DNA of 64,000 nucleotides from Isoetes taiwanensis (taxonomy: Eukaryota > Streptophyta > Lycopodiopsida > Isoetales > Isoetaceae): NCBI GenBank assembly GCA_021234155.1, contig JAJEKV010000014.1, positions 9,257,563-9,321,562 of the forward strand, given 5' to 3'. Shown piece by piece: positions 1 to 12,119 of the stretch. The translations under genes and the position numbers were made by a program. The notes under the pieces were generated by a model. The model ran no database searches, was not told the origin of the DNA, and worked only from the letters and a program-made list of their open reading frames with translations. The stretch's first letter is position 1. Every line of letters begins with the position of its first letter.

Positions 1-3000
1 ACTCCTCCTAGCCAAACATTTTAACAAATTGCCACTAAACCTTAGATATATTCTTTTCACCTTGGAGGTGTTTCTGTGGCTCTAAGACCAACTCATTCCT
101 TTCCATTTGCCTTGAAGTGGAGAAATGTGTGGTACCATGACAGTGTATAACATATACTTAATCAATCAAACTTTTGCTAGCCAACTATGGAGACGTATAT
201 ATTGAAATTGCCACAAAACCATAAAAGCATTTTTGTGGCTTTAAGACCAACCCAGATGTTGAAGGTTTTGTATTCAATTTAGAAGATGCAATGAGAATTT
301 ATGCATTGCCGACTTGAAATGATATCTTATTGTTTTTCAAGGCATCTCACCCAAATCAACTCCATAAAAAACGGAAATGAGAATATCTATATAAAGAGTT
401 AATCTATTGAAACTCCTTTGAATAATGAGGTCCAACTCAACAATTACAAAGTTTCTAAAACTTGAAACTCACAGCTTCTCGCCGAGGGCAAAAGATTCTA
501 AGAAGCAACATATCCAAAAGAAAGAGATGGTGTCAAGGCATGAATCATGGCAGCTAGAATCCATTATCCGCTTTCTCCATAAAATGGAGGGCATAAAGCT
601 ATATCTTCACCGGCCACGATTAAATGCGTACCGCTGATGCTTCATAGATGCACCATTTGAACTACTAAGTGCCGCATGTATCTAAGGTTGAAAACACCAA
701 ATAAAAATTCAATAGTAGGTTTTGCTATTATTACCTTTAAATCCACTGTAGCTATTAATCAAGAAATGCAACATTCTCATGTAAAGTTTATTGAACTTAA
801 TTTTCTTACATACACTACAAATGATCTTAATCAAGGTTTCTTCCTCCTCCATGCCTCTCAACTACTCTACTGCATGCTTTGACCTACCAAGAAAGCTTAA
901 AAAGAGGAATATAAAAGAACCTTTAGAAATCCAAAGTCAAGCATCAAGATGAAAAATATTTGGCTAGTTGCGTGCACAATTGCTATAACCATTTCACTTT
1001 TCTCCCAACATGGCTTTCCTCCCATGAAAGAGAGAGGACCGTAATATGTAATTACTTTGAACACGCGAAATCCGCCAGGGTATTGTCAAAGAGAGAGCTA
1101 TGATGACTATTTAGAGAACATTGTGAATCATCATGATAGTTTTAACCACATGAAAAAGTGCCTCACCCATAGTACCGCAAATTATAGTGTTCTTATCATA
1201 GCTTGACTATTTATGATAGATACTCAAAGAATCATTTTTTAGAATAACAATAGCATGCAACAAATATGCTGGCATATCTTTACCTATTCAGCTTGCTTTT
1301 GTTCAGAGTATGAAGCTATGGTGAACCCAACTTTGTGTTCCTATGCCTTGTGTAAAGTATAACAGAAAGGCATATCTGCGTAAAATTTCCACGTTAGGAG
1401 TTCATTGTATGTGGCTCTCAGCTTTTGCTCCATTATAGATACGGACTTTGCAGATTGTCATGTCAGTGTTGTGTTACTATTTCGTATAAGCAAAATTTGG
1501 ATGTAGGAAATATAAGGAATTAAATATAAGGTGCCTCCCAAAGGTGACCAAGATCAATAGGTATAAAGATAAATATGTATAAGGAATGAATGTTGGTAAT
1601 TATAGAGTTTAGTAACAAAAAACAAAATTTCACCTTCTCGTAATTACGCACATTACGGTTCTTCCTCGAAAATCTAATGATTGACCCATTGTAGTGTTCT
1701 CTATGAATCAAACTGTAAAGCTTTACACCAAAGCCGAAAACCAAATGTAATATGTAAGATTCACAAGGATCTGCCAATAATCCTCATAGGTCGTTTTTGG
1801 AACCTCGTAACTACAATTAGTGCCCTATGACAAAGATATGCAAATAAAGAAATGTATGTATAAAAGATATAAAAGATCCGCACTTACTCGATTGGCATAC
1901 TACATTTCAGAACTATGAAACATATAGAATAAATGAGCGCCGTCACTTCGCAACTATGAAAACATATAGAATAAATGAGGCCAAACAATACCGCGACCGC
2001 TTCCAAGAGCCTCGGCCAGAAGATATGCCACTCAAACCTGCTTTTCTAGAAAGGCCACTCAGCCCCTCTCGCTTCAAAATATCACCTATCCAATAATAAT
2101 AGCCATATAATAACTTAAATGTATACGCGCTAACTTGAAAAGTTATCTCAAGCTTCTAAAACTTACCTTGAGTACATGGGTGGTTCAAGAGCCGCCATTG
2201 TCATCAGATCTATTAATTTAGATCCAAAGAAGTCTTGAGTTCAGATCTTATTGTGACACATAACTATGCAAATGAACCAATAACATTCTAGAAGTACTTG
2301 CTTACTACAACCTGGTGAAATGAAACAGCTTCTTCACCCACATATCTTATTCCAAATTGTATTGAAGATCCTCTCAATTTGAATCCATATTCCTCTCGAG
2401 GAGTTGCAGAAGCTGCTAGGAAGAGGTTCAAGATGCCAAGATAAAGAGATATAGAGGCCCATATGTAATCATCATAGGAGAAACATTCTGATAAGCATGT
2501 TCAGGTCACAAAACAATATATGCACCCAAGATAATGGCCCCAAATCCAGGAAATATAAGTGCCGCATCGCAAGTGATACAATTGGAAAGAATGACTCCCA
2601 GACACATGCAAGATATTAGATAATATAATTGTAGTAGGGATGAGATATCAAGATAGAAACCAAGAAACAATTTAATTTAACAAACCCCATACTATGAATA
2701 ATTAATGTAAGGATACAAAAGCATTGGTCCCAAGAAGCCGAATCATATCCTTTTTAGCTTCTCCAATAAATAAGCTCAAGTGTTTTTTGAAAATCCAAAC
2801 ACTTTTCCAAAATAGCCTAGTATGTGCCAGCCTCGAAAATTGTTTCGTGATTTTCCACAAGATGGCCCCCACTAGACGCTTGTGCCAAGAATCCTCCACA
2901 AGTTCCCGTGATGAGCAATCGTATGTGCGTAAGTTTATTTTCAGCCTTGGGTGGAAGCTTGGCTGTCGATATGGATATGGGCTTTGGCCTTAATTGTCGT

Positions 3001-4840
3001 GGGCGGGAGAGGAGCATGGTCTCATTCAGCAAATTTTGTTCTATGAAGAAATCTCCAATGAGATCTGCATTTTTAGCTAGAGGTAATCGATTGTGCTTGC
3101 CCCTCGTATGGTTCATACATGTACCTTCCCCATCAGCCAAACATGCTTATACCATTTAAGATCTTCACCGGCATACCGTGGGTAAACTCCAACAGGATTC
3201 GGCCAAAGGCATTAGTACTGTGATCTTCTCGAGGATCTCAGATACACCGGATTCGCTATCTCATTCAATTTTGCATCTGAAATAATATCTCTAAAGTTCT
3301 TGCTTGTTGATTGCATGTGCACCCATCGCAATCTCCTATAATCAACACATCACTCCTCAGGAGCAGTAATTCCCATGACACGAGCGTAGATAGTAGAAGG
3401 GATCATCTCTATTTAGTCTATGGCTAATATAGGTGGAGGCATTTGATGGGGCAAAATAGTTATAGCTAAAAATATATTAAGGCCCCATTGTTTTAATTTT
3501 CAGCCATATAAACCGCTTGTTTACATCTTCTTGATGAGCCTGAACTCATGCCTCATTTTCTCAGCTTTTAAGCATAGGCAGCATTACCAAAGCCACGTTT
3601 CAGCTCCTCGCCAATTTTTCATTCCATACCACCAAGCAAAACAAAAGCTATGGATGTCCCAGAAAGAAACGAACCGGTGTGCCTAAGTCTCCTCTCGCGG
3701 AATAATGTACAGATCATTTTGTTTCCGTGTCCATATGTGGCATCTATTTTGCTTGGTTGAGTCCATGACAATTCCAAATAGCTTACCTCACAAGGCCCCT
3801 ATTTCCTAATCGGCGCCTCGCTTGTTATGATTGCCCTGCCTCCTTTGTCTAAATATGCAACTAGTCCAGATGATCCGCCTCTTTAACCCGCCCATTCCTT
3901 CTTACGAAGTTTCTAACCTGGTTGAGTCAAATCCAAGTCCAGCTATATCTTTCTTTTCTCCTTTAAGTGCATTTCTATTGTGCGATTGCCTCCTCGCATC
4001 CATGCCGCGGAAATCTCACTCAGAATTGGTCCGGATATGAGATCCCGCTTCCCAAGTCTTCTGTTGATATAAAATTCTAAGTTCATGCAAATGCATTGTA
4101 TCCGCAAAGAACCTACTATGGTATCTGATATATCTTCGCTCTTCCCGGGATGCACTTATACATAAGGGTATGGCATTCTGCTCGCAGTGGTAGCAAAAAC
4201 CCCTTGTATACGCAATTTGAAAGGCAATTTGACCTCTCTCGTGTATAGATATTGCTCCAAATCGCGCTCTAAAAACACCCCACCCCTAAGTATACGCACG
4301 CAAATGATCCAAAACACCCTCCTCGCTGAACTCTCATGGCATATACCGATCAAAGGTGAATCCTCGGTCGCCTTCAACCTCCGGGTAAGCCTCGAAACTT
4401 TTAGATTATTTTTGCACGCACTCTCCCCGCCGCCTGTTCAGAGGAAAACATGTTCATGATGCCAAATCATCTCTGCTCCTTAGTGGTTTCAGCAACTAAA
4501 GATGCTAGTTTGGTTTCTAATGATTGAATCTCGAGCATTGTAATCGGGACAGGGCTTCCGATTGCAAATGCGATAATTCCATGTTCTGAAGTTTTAGACC
4601 GAGTTTTGGGTTGCCAAATTTCTAGAATTTTCAGACCTCGCGGACTGCTTCTCACCCAAATTTCGATTTCATATCTTGGATCAAAGCAATAAAAAAGCAA
4701 AGCATGTCACTCTTGCAAGCATCAACTTTTGATGTTGTTGAAAGTTGCACACATTTACATTAAATGCAGGTAAGGACAGTGAAGTCCAAACATTAGTGCA
4801 GTAATGCCGGGCACACGTTTACTAGTTTTTTCTAAAATGT
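1..4840. other. Unassigned AT-rich DNA with no supported gene
   Basis: I see no gene, RNA or complete transposon in this stretch. Open frames are all short (under about 110 codons) and overlap on both strands. On the minus strand between about 4460 and 2700 there are linked coding-like fragments in several frames, for example a run at 3140-2817 and another at 2899-2702. They are interrupted by stops and I cannot match them to a family. They may be remains of a decayed retroelement, but that is inference only. Confidence 0.5.
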
Positions 4841-4849
4841 AACATTCAG

Positions 4850-5160
4850 TGTAATACATTCTTTCCAATGTAATACATTTTTTCAATGTAACACATTTCT
4901 TTCAATGTAACACATTTTTCTTTTAATGTAACTTCTATCAACTGCAATCCATTATATGTTACATTTAACATGGTCAATGTCAATGGTCAATGGTATAACA
5001 CATGTTTTTTCAAATCGACTTCTATCAACTTCAATCCAGTATATGTTACATTTAACATGGTTAATGGTCAATGTCAATTGTCAATGGTCAATGTTGCAAA
5101 GACAATGTTCATGGTCAATGGTTAGAATTGTCAATGGTCATTGTTCATGTAACCAATGAA
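4850..5160. repeat. Two adjacent short-period tandem repeats
   Basis: From about 4850 to 4935 the phrase AATGTAACACATTT recurs with small changes. From about 4970 to 5160 the phrase TCAATGGTCAATG recurs many times, and a longer block containing a phrase close to CTATCAACTTCAATCCA appears twice, at about 4935 and 5024. These are low-complexity tandem sequences, not coding. Confidence 0.8.
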
Positions 5161-5175
5161 CCCTAAATAGGTCAA

Positions 5176-5360
5176 TGTCCATGTACCAAGTATACGTATA
5201 CCAAGTGTACCAAGGCTACATGTACCAAGTGTACCAAGTATACATGTACCAAGTATACATATACCAAGTATACGATGTACTAAGTATACGATGTACCAAG
5301 TATACGATGTACTAAGTATACCATCAAGGATATGCAGAGCATGTACCAAGTATACATGTA
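5176..5360. repeat. Minisatellite with a unit near ATGTACCAAGTATAC
   Basis: About a dozen imperfect copies of a unit of about 15 bp lie head to tail. Variants include CCAAGTGTACC and ACTAAGTATACG. The unit contains the near-palindromic core GTATAC. Open frames on both strands across this block are products of the repeat and should not be called genes. Confidence 0.85.
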
Positions 5361-5569
5361 TCATGAATGTAACTTGTTACCTGTCATGCATACATTTCAT
5401 ATACTTATATTTTGTTAAATTGAATATATTGTTACAATTTTATATACGTTGTTACATTGTTTACATTTTTATATACATTACTGTTGCATTGTGTACTTAT
5501 ATTTCGTTATATTTTATATAAGCATTGTGTACTATAATATACCTTTAGAGTAAGTCATATATATTATGG

Positions 5570-8133
5570 GTAAGATACAAAAAAAATTGGAAGTCTAATA
5601 TCGTGGAGGCGGACTTAAAAGCAGCTGTGGCTCTCTTGAAAAGGGACAAATGCCTGGGTCTTGATGGCTTTCCTATTGAATTCTTTCAGAAGTACTGGGA
5701 CTGGTTGGAGGATGACATATATGATGCCTTTTGTGAGTTTCAGAGATTTAGGAGCCTTGATAAGATTTTGAATATAGGTTGTATCTCTCTCATTCCAAAG
5801 AGCAGAACCTAAGACTATTTCCTCGATCAAGCGACCTATTACATTGCTTTCCTCGCGGTACAAGATCTTTGCTAAGACATTGGCGTAAAGAGTCCGAGAC
5901 ATCTTGGCCGATGCTATCTCGCCAACACACCGAAGCCTCGGCCAGACTCAACAACGCGGGTCAGCCGCAGATATGAAGGAATATATCAAATCCGGCCATG
6001 TGGTCATACAGCGTTGTATCTTGCTTGATTTTATAAAGCTACGACATATAGTGTTGATTAAGCTTTGGAGAAGTGCCTTCAGACTTGGGTTTGGGGAGTC
6101 ATTCACAAGAATGTCATGCCCATACATCACCGTGACTAATATCCTTTCCATGCAGCCATCTGGAGATTTTTGTAGTGGGTAGAGAATCGGGCAAGGTTGT
6201 CCCTTAGCACCCTTGCTTTTCACAATTGTGGCAGAAGCTTAGTATTATCCCCAGCTTCTTCTCCCGCGGCTACCCAAGATGGCGCTTATTCAAGGCCTCC
6301 CAATGCGGATCTATGTTTCAAGAGGTATGTACCAAATATGCCGGCGACACCTTTTTTGTTCCTAATTGCCGCAGGCCGAGAATCTTCGCAATGCTAAGCC
6401 ATTATTAGACACATTCTCCTCAAAGATCGAGTTCTTGTAGGGTGGCAAAATGTACAGCCTTTGTGGACGCTTGGACAAATTCCATCCCTCCCTCAGATTT
6501 CACTATCCATAGAAGATTCTTCAAGATGGCAATATTTCACAAAGTTGGGCGTGGGTATCCCGCTTGAATTCACGCCTTTGCTTCAGATGCTTGGGATGAA
6601 ATCATTAGTGGGTTGCAAAAGCACTTGTTTTGGTGGAATACAGCCTAAACTCCATGCCCGTAGAATCACCACCGTGGCTAAATGTGTTCTTAGTGTAATA
6701 ATTATGTCTACATGGCGCTCGCCTATTAGCTCCTCAAGAAGGTGAGATGGAGGAGATTGTGCGACGCCAGAAAATTTATTTGGGTGTGAAATGAGTTAGA
6801 GCGTGTGGTCAAGGTAGCTTGGGCTTAAATGCAGACTCCCGCAGTCGGGTGGTCTTGGTATGTTGATTTTCACCCAAAGCAAGGTGATGATATCAAAGTT
6901 CATTTGGAGGGATTTTTCATTGGTAAGGATGATTCTCCCCGGCCCGAGGTTGTTGGTGCAAATATTCAGCATTGTCTCCCCATTTCATAAGGCCACCATT
7001 AAGCCCCTCCTTCCTTGGCTTTGTTTTATCATATGCATCCGCATCCTAATGCTTCCGGCTCAAAGGGGTTGCTTGTCAAGCAGGTCAACAAGCCGTGTCT
7101 CTTTTTCCATATTAATTCCGAGGTATGTCTTCGCTGTCCACTCCATGCTGGTGGATCTTTGCAGACACTCCCGTAGAATGCAGCTCTTAGTGTGGTTGTT
7201 CATCCAAAGACACAACGACGATGGGTGCAAATTTCGTATCATCAGCACTATTGCAGCCTTGGTATGAGTCTGGTCATCTCATGTCATGGGAAGCATTTAG
7301 AACAAAAAGTTCTTGCTGTTTATGGGACAGAGTAATTCGAATCATATTGCCGCATTGCTGCTACAGGATTCGGGTCCATAGATTGAGGTAGTCGTGATGG
7401 GGTTGCCATCGTGATATCCGTACCAGTATGTTTGTGTCTTCAGGTATAAAATTGCTCTGCATTCCCAAATCCTCGGCCTTCATCTAATAGGTGCATCTTC
7501 TCGTCCTCGCCCACAATGGAAAAGTGTTTGGATAGCGTATGTAAGCCGCTTCCATCCCAAAGTAGTAGCTTTGTGGTGGCAAGTGATCCATAGATGCCTC
7601 GTGAGTCAAATGTGTTAGTCCATAAAATGGATAATCGGATTTCGTAGCTCATTCCTTTATGCTAGCAAAGGGTTGAGAGTATTGAGCATTGTTTTTCTTG
7701 TGTGAGCGGCCGGGCAGTATGGTCTTGGCTACGAATCTCTATTTGGCACGTCTCCTCGATCTAGCCAAAGAATTTTTGCTTGCTATCTATCCCGATGCTT
7801 GGCCCAAACAACGGAAACGAGCTTTTCATCTCGCATGTGGTCGGGCTTTTATGGTCAATCCGAAGAGAAGGAGGTTGTTTCTATTCCCAGCGATACCGCA
7901 GATGAGGTTGTTCTCAGCATGAAAAATAAAATTGTTATGGCTACAATTGTTCTTCTCTTGATCAAGAGAAGAAAGTAATCGATCTGGCATACTTACCTTC
8001 GTGATTCATTATTTTGCATAGGCAGTGGTTGTGCTCATTGATCGGGTTTGTCCATCAAGTTATAATCCTATCTTGCATTTTATGTTGCCTGGTTTTTAGT
8101 TGGTGAATAAAGCTTGTCGCCCTTAAAAAAAAA
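5570..8133 (+). mobile_element. 5'-truncated L1-type LINE with poly-A tail
   Basis: This is a non-LTR retrotransposon fragment on the plus strand. Recognisable protein starts at about 5590 inside the reverse transcriptase. The usual 5' part (ORF1 and endonuclease) is missing, as is common for LINEs that were copied incompletely at insertion. The 3' end has an AATAAA-like signal near 8106 (GTGAATAAAGC) and a run of A at 8125-8133, which marks the tail. I could not find a convincing target-site duplication. The related copy at 14771-16020 on the other strand supports the 3' structure. Confidence 0.85.
5603..7990 (+). pseudogene. LINE ORF2 remnant: reverse transcriptase and zf-RVT region
   Basis: Plant L1 reverse-transcriptase motifs appear in order. 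DGFPIEFFQKYWDW is at about 5660-5710 and is followed by LNIGCISLIPKS near 5770. QGCPLAPLLFTIVAEA is at about 6190-6240. The catalytic box at about 6338 reads YAGDT where YADDT is usual, so the second aspartate has become glycine. The thumb region includes PKLHARRITTVAKC near 6640-6690. A zf-RVT-like segment with FHPKVVALWWQVIH lies near 7550-7590 and IEHCFSC near 7690. The reading frame changes at least eight times and contains stops, so no enzyme can be made. The function is known from the family; the breaks are seen directly. Confidence 0.85.
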
Positions 8134-8239
8134 TGGATGATAACATGACATTTAAATATCAGCAGATCTATTTAAACAAAATTTAAACAGTACTTTCAAA
8201 ACTTAGTTAAAAAAGTTTGATATCAGATTAAACATTTTT

Positions 8240-9530
8240 TTATGGATTGATCTTATTTTTCAAGTAGAATTCAGCCAGTGTCATGTCGTTCTCAGCTTCA
8301 TTGTCAAGAGATGATACAGGATCAACAATGTCTTCTTGTGAATTTGGGATTGTTGTAAATTGAAGGGGACACAAAATTAGAGGTGCAAAACACAAGAAAT
8401 AAAATAAGAGATAGACACTTACAAGGGTTTGCCAGTATTTCCTCTAAAGAAGTCAATGTACCACCTAGAAAGTCCATCATCAAATTATTGGCTGTACCAC
8501 TTGGCCAAACATAGTACTTGACATTTGTTTCTAGTTTCACGTCATTTAACATCTAAAAAATTAACTATCAAATACATGAAAGAAGTAACCCAACATCCAA
8601 AATACCTTTCGATTTGCTGCTCATTGGACTGTCAAAGCCTTTTTTATCAGCTTCCCTACACAGTCGCTCAATTATAACGTCCTTGCTTATATCACTCACA
8701 GCTGAAAATTAAAATAAAATAATTAAAAGTAAACAATAACATACAAAAACATCCAATAATGCAAGGATAGAAATACCTTTCATCACATGGCGCACGGGTG
8801 ACTTCGGATTGCTTCTCACTTCATCTGCATCTGCATCTACAAAAAACAAAAAGCAGCAAATAAAACATGAAGTTTGTACTGAATTTACGCACAAAACTTA
8901 GTTGTTGCCAATCCGCTTCTTTAATTTCTTTTCAGAAACACTACCAGGTTCTGAGGAGGTGCTATCTGATGTTTTAGGTACCACATGCTTCTTCTTGTAA
9001 GGCCTACTTGACTTTGGCTCCTCAACTTCTGACTCCTCTCCAGATTCCTGCTCTCCAGAGTCTTCAGGAACATCCAAGTCGGGAGCACTACTCTTTCCAG
9101 TGACATGGCCGAGCTCAACTAGCAGTGCATGTGGCACTGATTCATCACATCCTGCAACTACACAGTTCATGCTAACCAGAACAGCACCAAAGCATGCTAG
9201 ATGCCACTTGTGATTATACTTGAGCTTCACAAGTATGTTGCACTCATCACTAAATTCTAGACCATGAAGATCACATGATTCAGAAGTTGAACAAACAGGG
9301 AAGTTATAAATACCCATACTGATGCGCATCTCCTGTAATATCTTGTTGTTCTTTAAAACAAAAACATGAGTGGCCCTATAATGACTTGACAATGCTTCCC
9401 GCATAAGCTTTTATATCACGTTTAAGCATTGAGATTTCATCAATGATCTTGTTGCATCTTTCTTTTCCCTGAACCACTAGTGGATTTATCCCCCAAAATT
9501 CAGCTTTGACTTAATCTCCCAAGTTGAGGT
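8240..9530 (-). CDS. Unknown spliced gene, C-terminal exons, with frame defects
   Basis: I do not recognise the product. On the minus strand a run of coding-like exons carries plausible plant splice sites. The main exon (9404 to about 8900) encodes about 168 residues. It has a Cys/His-containing stretch (HKWHLACFGAV, CVVAGCDES) followed by an acidic then Lys-rich tail. Further exons are 8836-8777, 8701-8606, 8552-8423 and 8331-8240, the last ending in TAA. Introns are short (about 50 to 90 bp) and start with GTATTT, GTATTT and GTAAGT. The junctions 8777/8701 and 8423/8331 keep the frame. The junction 8606/8552 does not, and the first intron lacks a clear GT donor, so there is at least one indel or a degenerate site. 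Coding sequence continues upstream to about 9520 in another frame. It may be a host gene fragment or transposon-captured. Confidence 0.45.
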
Positions 9531-9589
9531 AAGTTCTTACCTTAATAATCTTTTAGAAATGAAATACTCACTACATCACGTATTTTTCA

Positions 9590-10230
9590 ACCTTGAGGCA
9601 ATCTCAATTGATATGCATTCTAATTGACCCATTTAATAACTTGAAATGGTTTATGGAAACAGGGTGCCAACTTAAGATCTTTCCTGCGCAAATCTTTTTT
9701 AAAGTGACCTTTATGGATCCTCATCCATACCCAATCTCCTTCCTTAAAAACCATTGGCTGTCGCAACTTAAGATGATTTATTGGCAAAAGAAGTCTGAGC
9801 ATCTCATATATGAGCCTGAATCAAGTCTACGAGATTCTTATACTCAATAACTAAACCATCCACAACTAGAACATCCTTATACACTCAAAAGAGTGGCTCC
9901 TGCATAACCGAATCATAGACCACCTGAAAAAGGATCATCTTTGTGGTAGACTGAGAGGTAGTGTTGTCTACAAATTCAACAATAGGAAAATACTCCTCCC
10001 AATGACCTTGATGTTCATTGAGAAACCCCCTCAAGATAGAACAAATAACTTGTTTATCAGCCCAAATTGTCAATTAGTTTCTAAAAGCAGTGGAGAGCCT
10101 TAATTCAGTTCCTAATTACATAGATAATGCTTTCCAGAATTTACTAGTAAACTTTGTATCACGATCGGGTACAATGGCAACCCATGCGGCCTAAATATCT
10201 CTTTGATAAAAAGGTAGCCGCACATGAAGA
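9590..10230 (-). mobile_element. Ty3/gypsy integrase fragment
   Basis: Minus-strand frames give the C-terminal half of a gypsy integrase. From high to low coordinates one sees a decayed EIFRPHGLP segment (about 10210-10185), then the stretch leading into LRGFLNEHQGHWEEYFPIVE (about 10040-9985). After that comes GDWVWMRI (about 9740-9720) and LAPCFHKPFQVIKWVN near 9665-9620. These match the integrase core end and the GPY/F-like tail of Ty3/gypsy elements. Several stops and frame changes are present. No LTR was found on either side, so this is a scrap rather than an element. Confidence 0.8.
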
Positions 10231-10427
10231 AGAATAAGAATAAGAATGATTTTTTATCGTCCACTGAGACCAATCGAAGGAAGCTCTATTATAAACACCC
10301 CCTCCATTACTGCAAGTTTGCTAGACTTCAAGTTTCAAGACCATATCAAGCAGCAAATTGGCTTCACCAAACCAAATGGGCTCTCGTCCTAAATAACAGA
10401 GGGATCAACATCTGGTCCATTTATGAG

Positions 10428-10516
10428 CATATTATCAGAAACTTATTATCCATATTATCAGCATATTATCAAAAATATTATCAGAAACTAAAAACAACGT
10501 ATTATCAGAAATATGA
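10428..10516. repeat. Short tandem repeat based on ATTATCAG
   Basis: The phrase ATTATCAGAAACT and shorter forms (ATTATCAGC, ATTATCAAAA) recur about seven times. It is AT-rich and sits just before the CATGCATG array. Confidence 0.7.
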
Positions 10517-10625
10517 GAATGAACATTTTTGTATTATGTCAATGCTTCTGCATTAAAAAAAAACACATTGAAAACTTTAAAGTCGACACAAAACACTTTC
10601 ATATAATTTCTATCCTTATCATCCG

Positions 10626-12100
10626 GTGCCATCGGATCGCATTCTCGAATGGGCGAAGGCAGTATTCTTCTTGCATGCATGCAATATGCCTTGTATTACT
10701 TTTCTCCAGAGTCTTCCTCGGGTTCATTTGGGACGCTATTTTTGCAAAATTTCTTCATCGACTTCACCGGGCGCTTCCTCATTCCTTGACTTTTTTTTAT
10801 ACTCAGGTAGGGAGGGGCTTCTCCCTACTTGGTTTTGACAGCTTGACATCTTTTCCATATTGGGGCATGTTCTCTCCCATCTTGTCCCTTTTTTTGCCAT
10901 CCTTCTTCAACCCTCGATCCCGCTTTGATAAGGAAGTTCTCTTTTTGTCGGAGCTTTTGGTTCCTGCTTTCATGCGAAAGCTCTTCGAGAATCCCATCGA
11001 TCCGAAGCCATCGGATCGCATTCTCAATGGACGAAAGCATGTATCTTCTTGTAATGCATGCATGCCTGCATGCATTTTTTGTGGCTCGTTCATTTGGGAT
11101 CGCTTATTTCTGCGCTCTTCATCGACTTTTCACCGGGTGCTTTCTCCTCTCTCAAGAGTTCCCTTTGACTTCTTTTTATACTCAGGTAGGGGAGGGACTT
11201 CTCCTACTTGGTTTGGATACTTACGCCTTTTTTCCATATTGGGGCATGTTATTCCTTGATCTTGTCCCCTTTTTGCCATATCCTTCAGCCTTCAACCTCG
11301 GTCCCGCTTGATATGAAGTTTTCTTTTTGTCGGGAGCATTTTGTCCTGCTATGAAGCCTCTTCGAGAATCTTCCATCGCATCCGAGCCATCGACCGCATT
11401 CTTCGACACGGGCTTAGCATGCATCTCTTGCATGTATGCATGCATGCCTTGCATGCATTTTCTGCGGGCTCGTTCATTTGGGACGCTTATTTCTTGCAGC
11501 CTCTTCTACTCCACTTCTCACCAAAGATTTTCCTCTCTCTCTCGCCAGCTTCCTTGACTTCCACCCACCATCCTTTTAATGTGTATATTATTGTAAATAT
11601 TGTTTTTGTTATGCGGCACGCATGACCAGCCCCTCGCTTTTCGAGGTTGTTTTTGTCGCTATGGCACGCATGACCAGCCCCCTCGCTGAGATTGTTGTTT
11701 TCTTATCTTGTGTTCTAGTTTGTTGATGTGCGTGTACGCCAGGATGCCAACTTTGCTCCTCTTCCCAGCTCGCGGGTTTCTTTGTGAGCCGCTTGTTTCT
11801 TTTGGCAAATTTTACAGTCCAAACCCCTTGCAGAGGGCTTCTCACCGTGGTTTTTCTAAAACCGAAAGGGCGAGGTTTTAATCCCGATGATAAGCTTCCT
11901 CTCAAGCAGTACATTTAACCAACATCTCGTAGAATTTTGGGGTCCAGATGATAACCTGATATTCCTCAGATTTACATTGTGGGTAGCTTCATGAATATGC
12001 AGCTACCCACTCTCAACCATTGTAGAATTCTGCTGAGATGAATAAAAAGCCTAGCTAGCGGAGCTTTTGTCTGTTTTCATGCGAGCCCTTCGAGAATCAC
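10626..12100. repeat. CATGCATG-rich tandem array, left copy
   Basis: Roughly three to four imperfect copies of a unit of about 330 to 380 bp lie in direct order, starting near 10626, 10985 and 11365. Each unit contains a phrase like CCATCGGATCGCATTCTCGA, then runs of CATGCATG (RY-type motifs), then TTCATTTGGGACGCTTATTT, TCTCAAGAGTTCCCTTGACT and ATATTGGGGCATGTT. The right end (11600-12090) has two copies of GCACGCATGACCAGCCCC with CCTCGCTTTTCGAGG, followed by a unique tail that contains TGCAGCTACCCACTCTCAA. The same organisation returns at 17143-19157. Long open frames inside (up to 248 codons at 10513-11259) arise from the repeat and are not supported as genes. Confidence 0.85.
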
Positions 12101-12119
12101 ATTATGAACACAAATTGCT

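Noticed and set aside
2702-4460. LINE endonuclease or ORF1 on the minus strand
   Set aside because: A phrase like AIWNCHG near 3775 hints at the start of an L1 endonuclease, but no catalytic motifs follow.
10513-11311. Open frames of 248 and 128 codons in the CATGCATG array
   Set aside because: They follow the tandem repeat unit, occur in overlapping frames and on both strands, and lack any domain.
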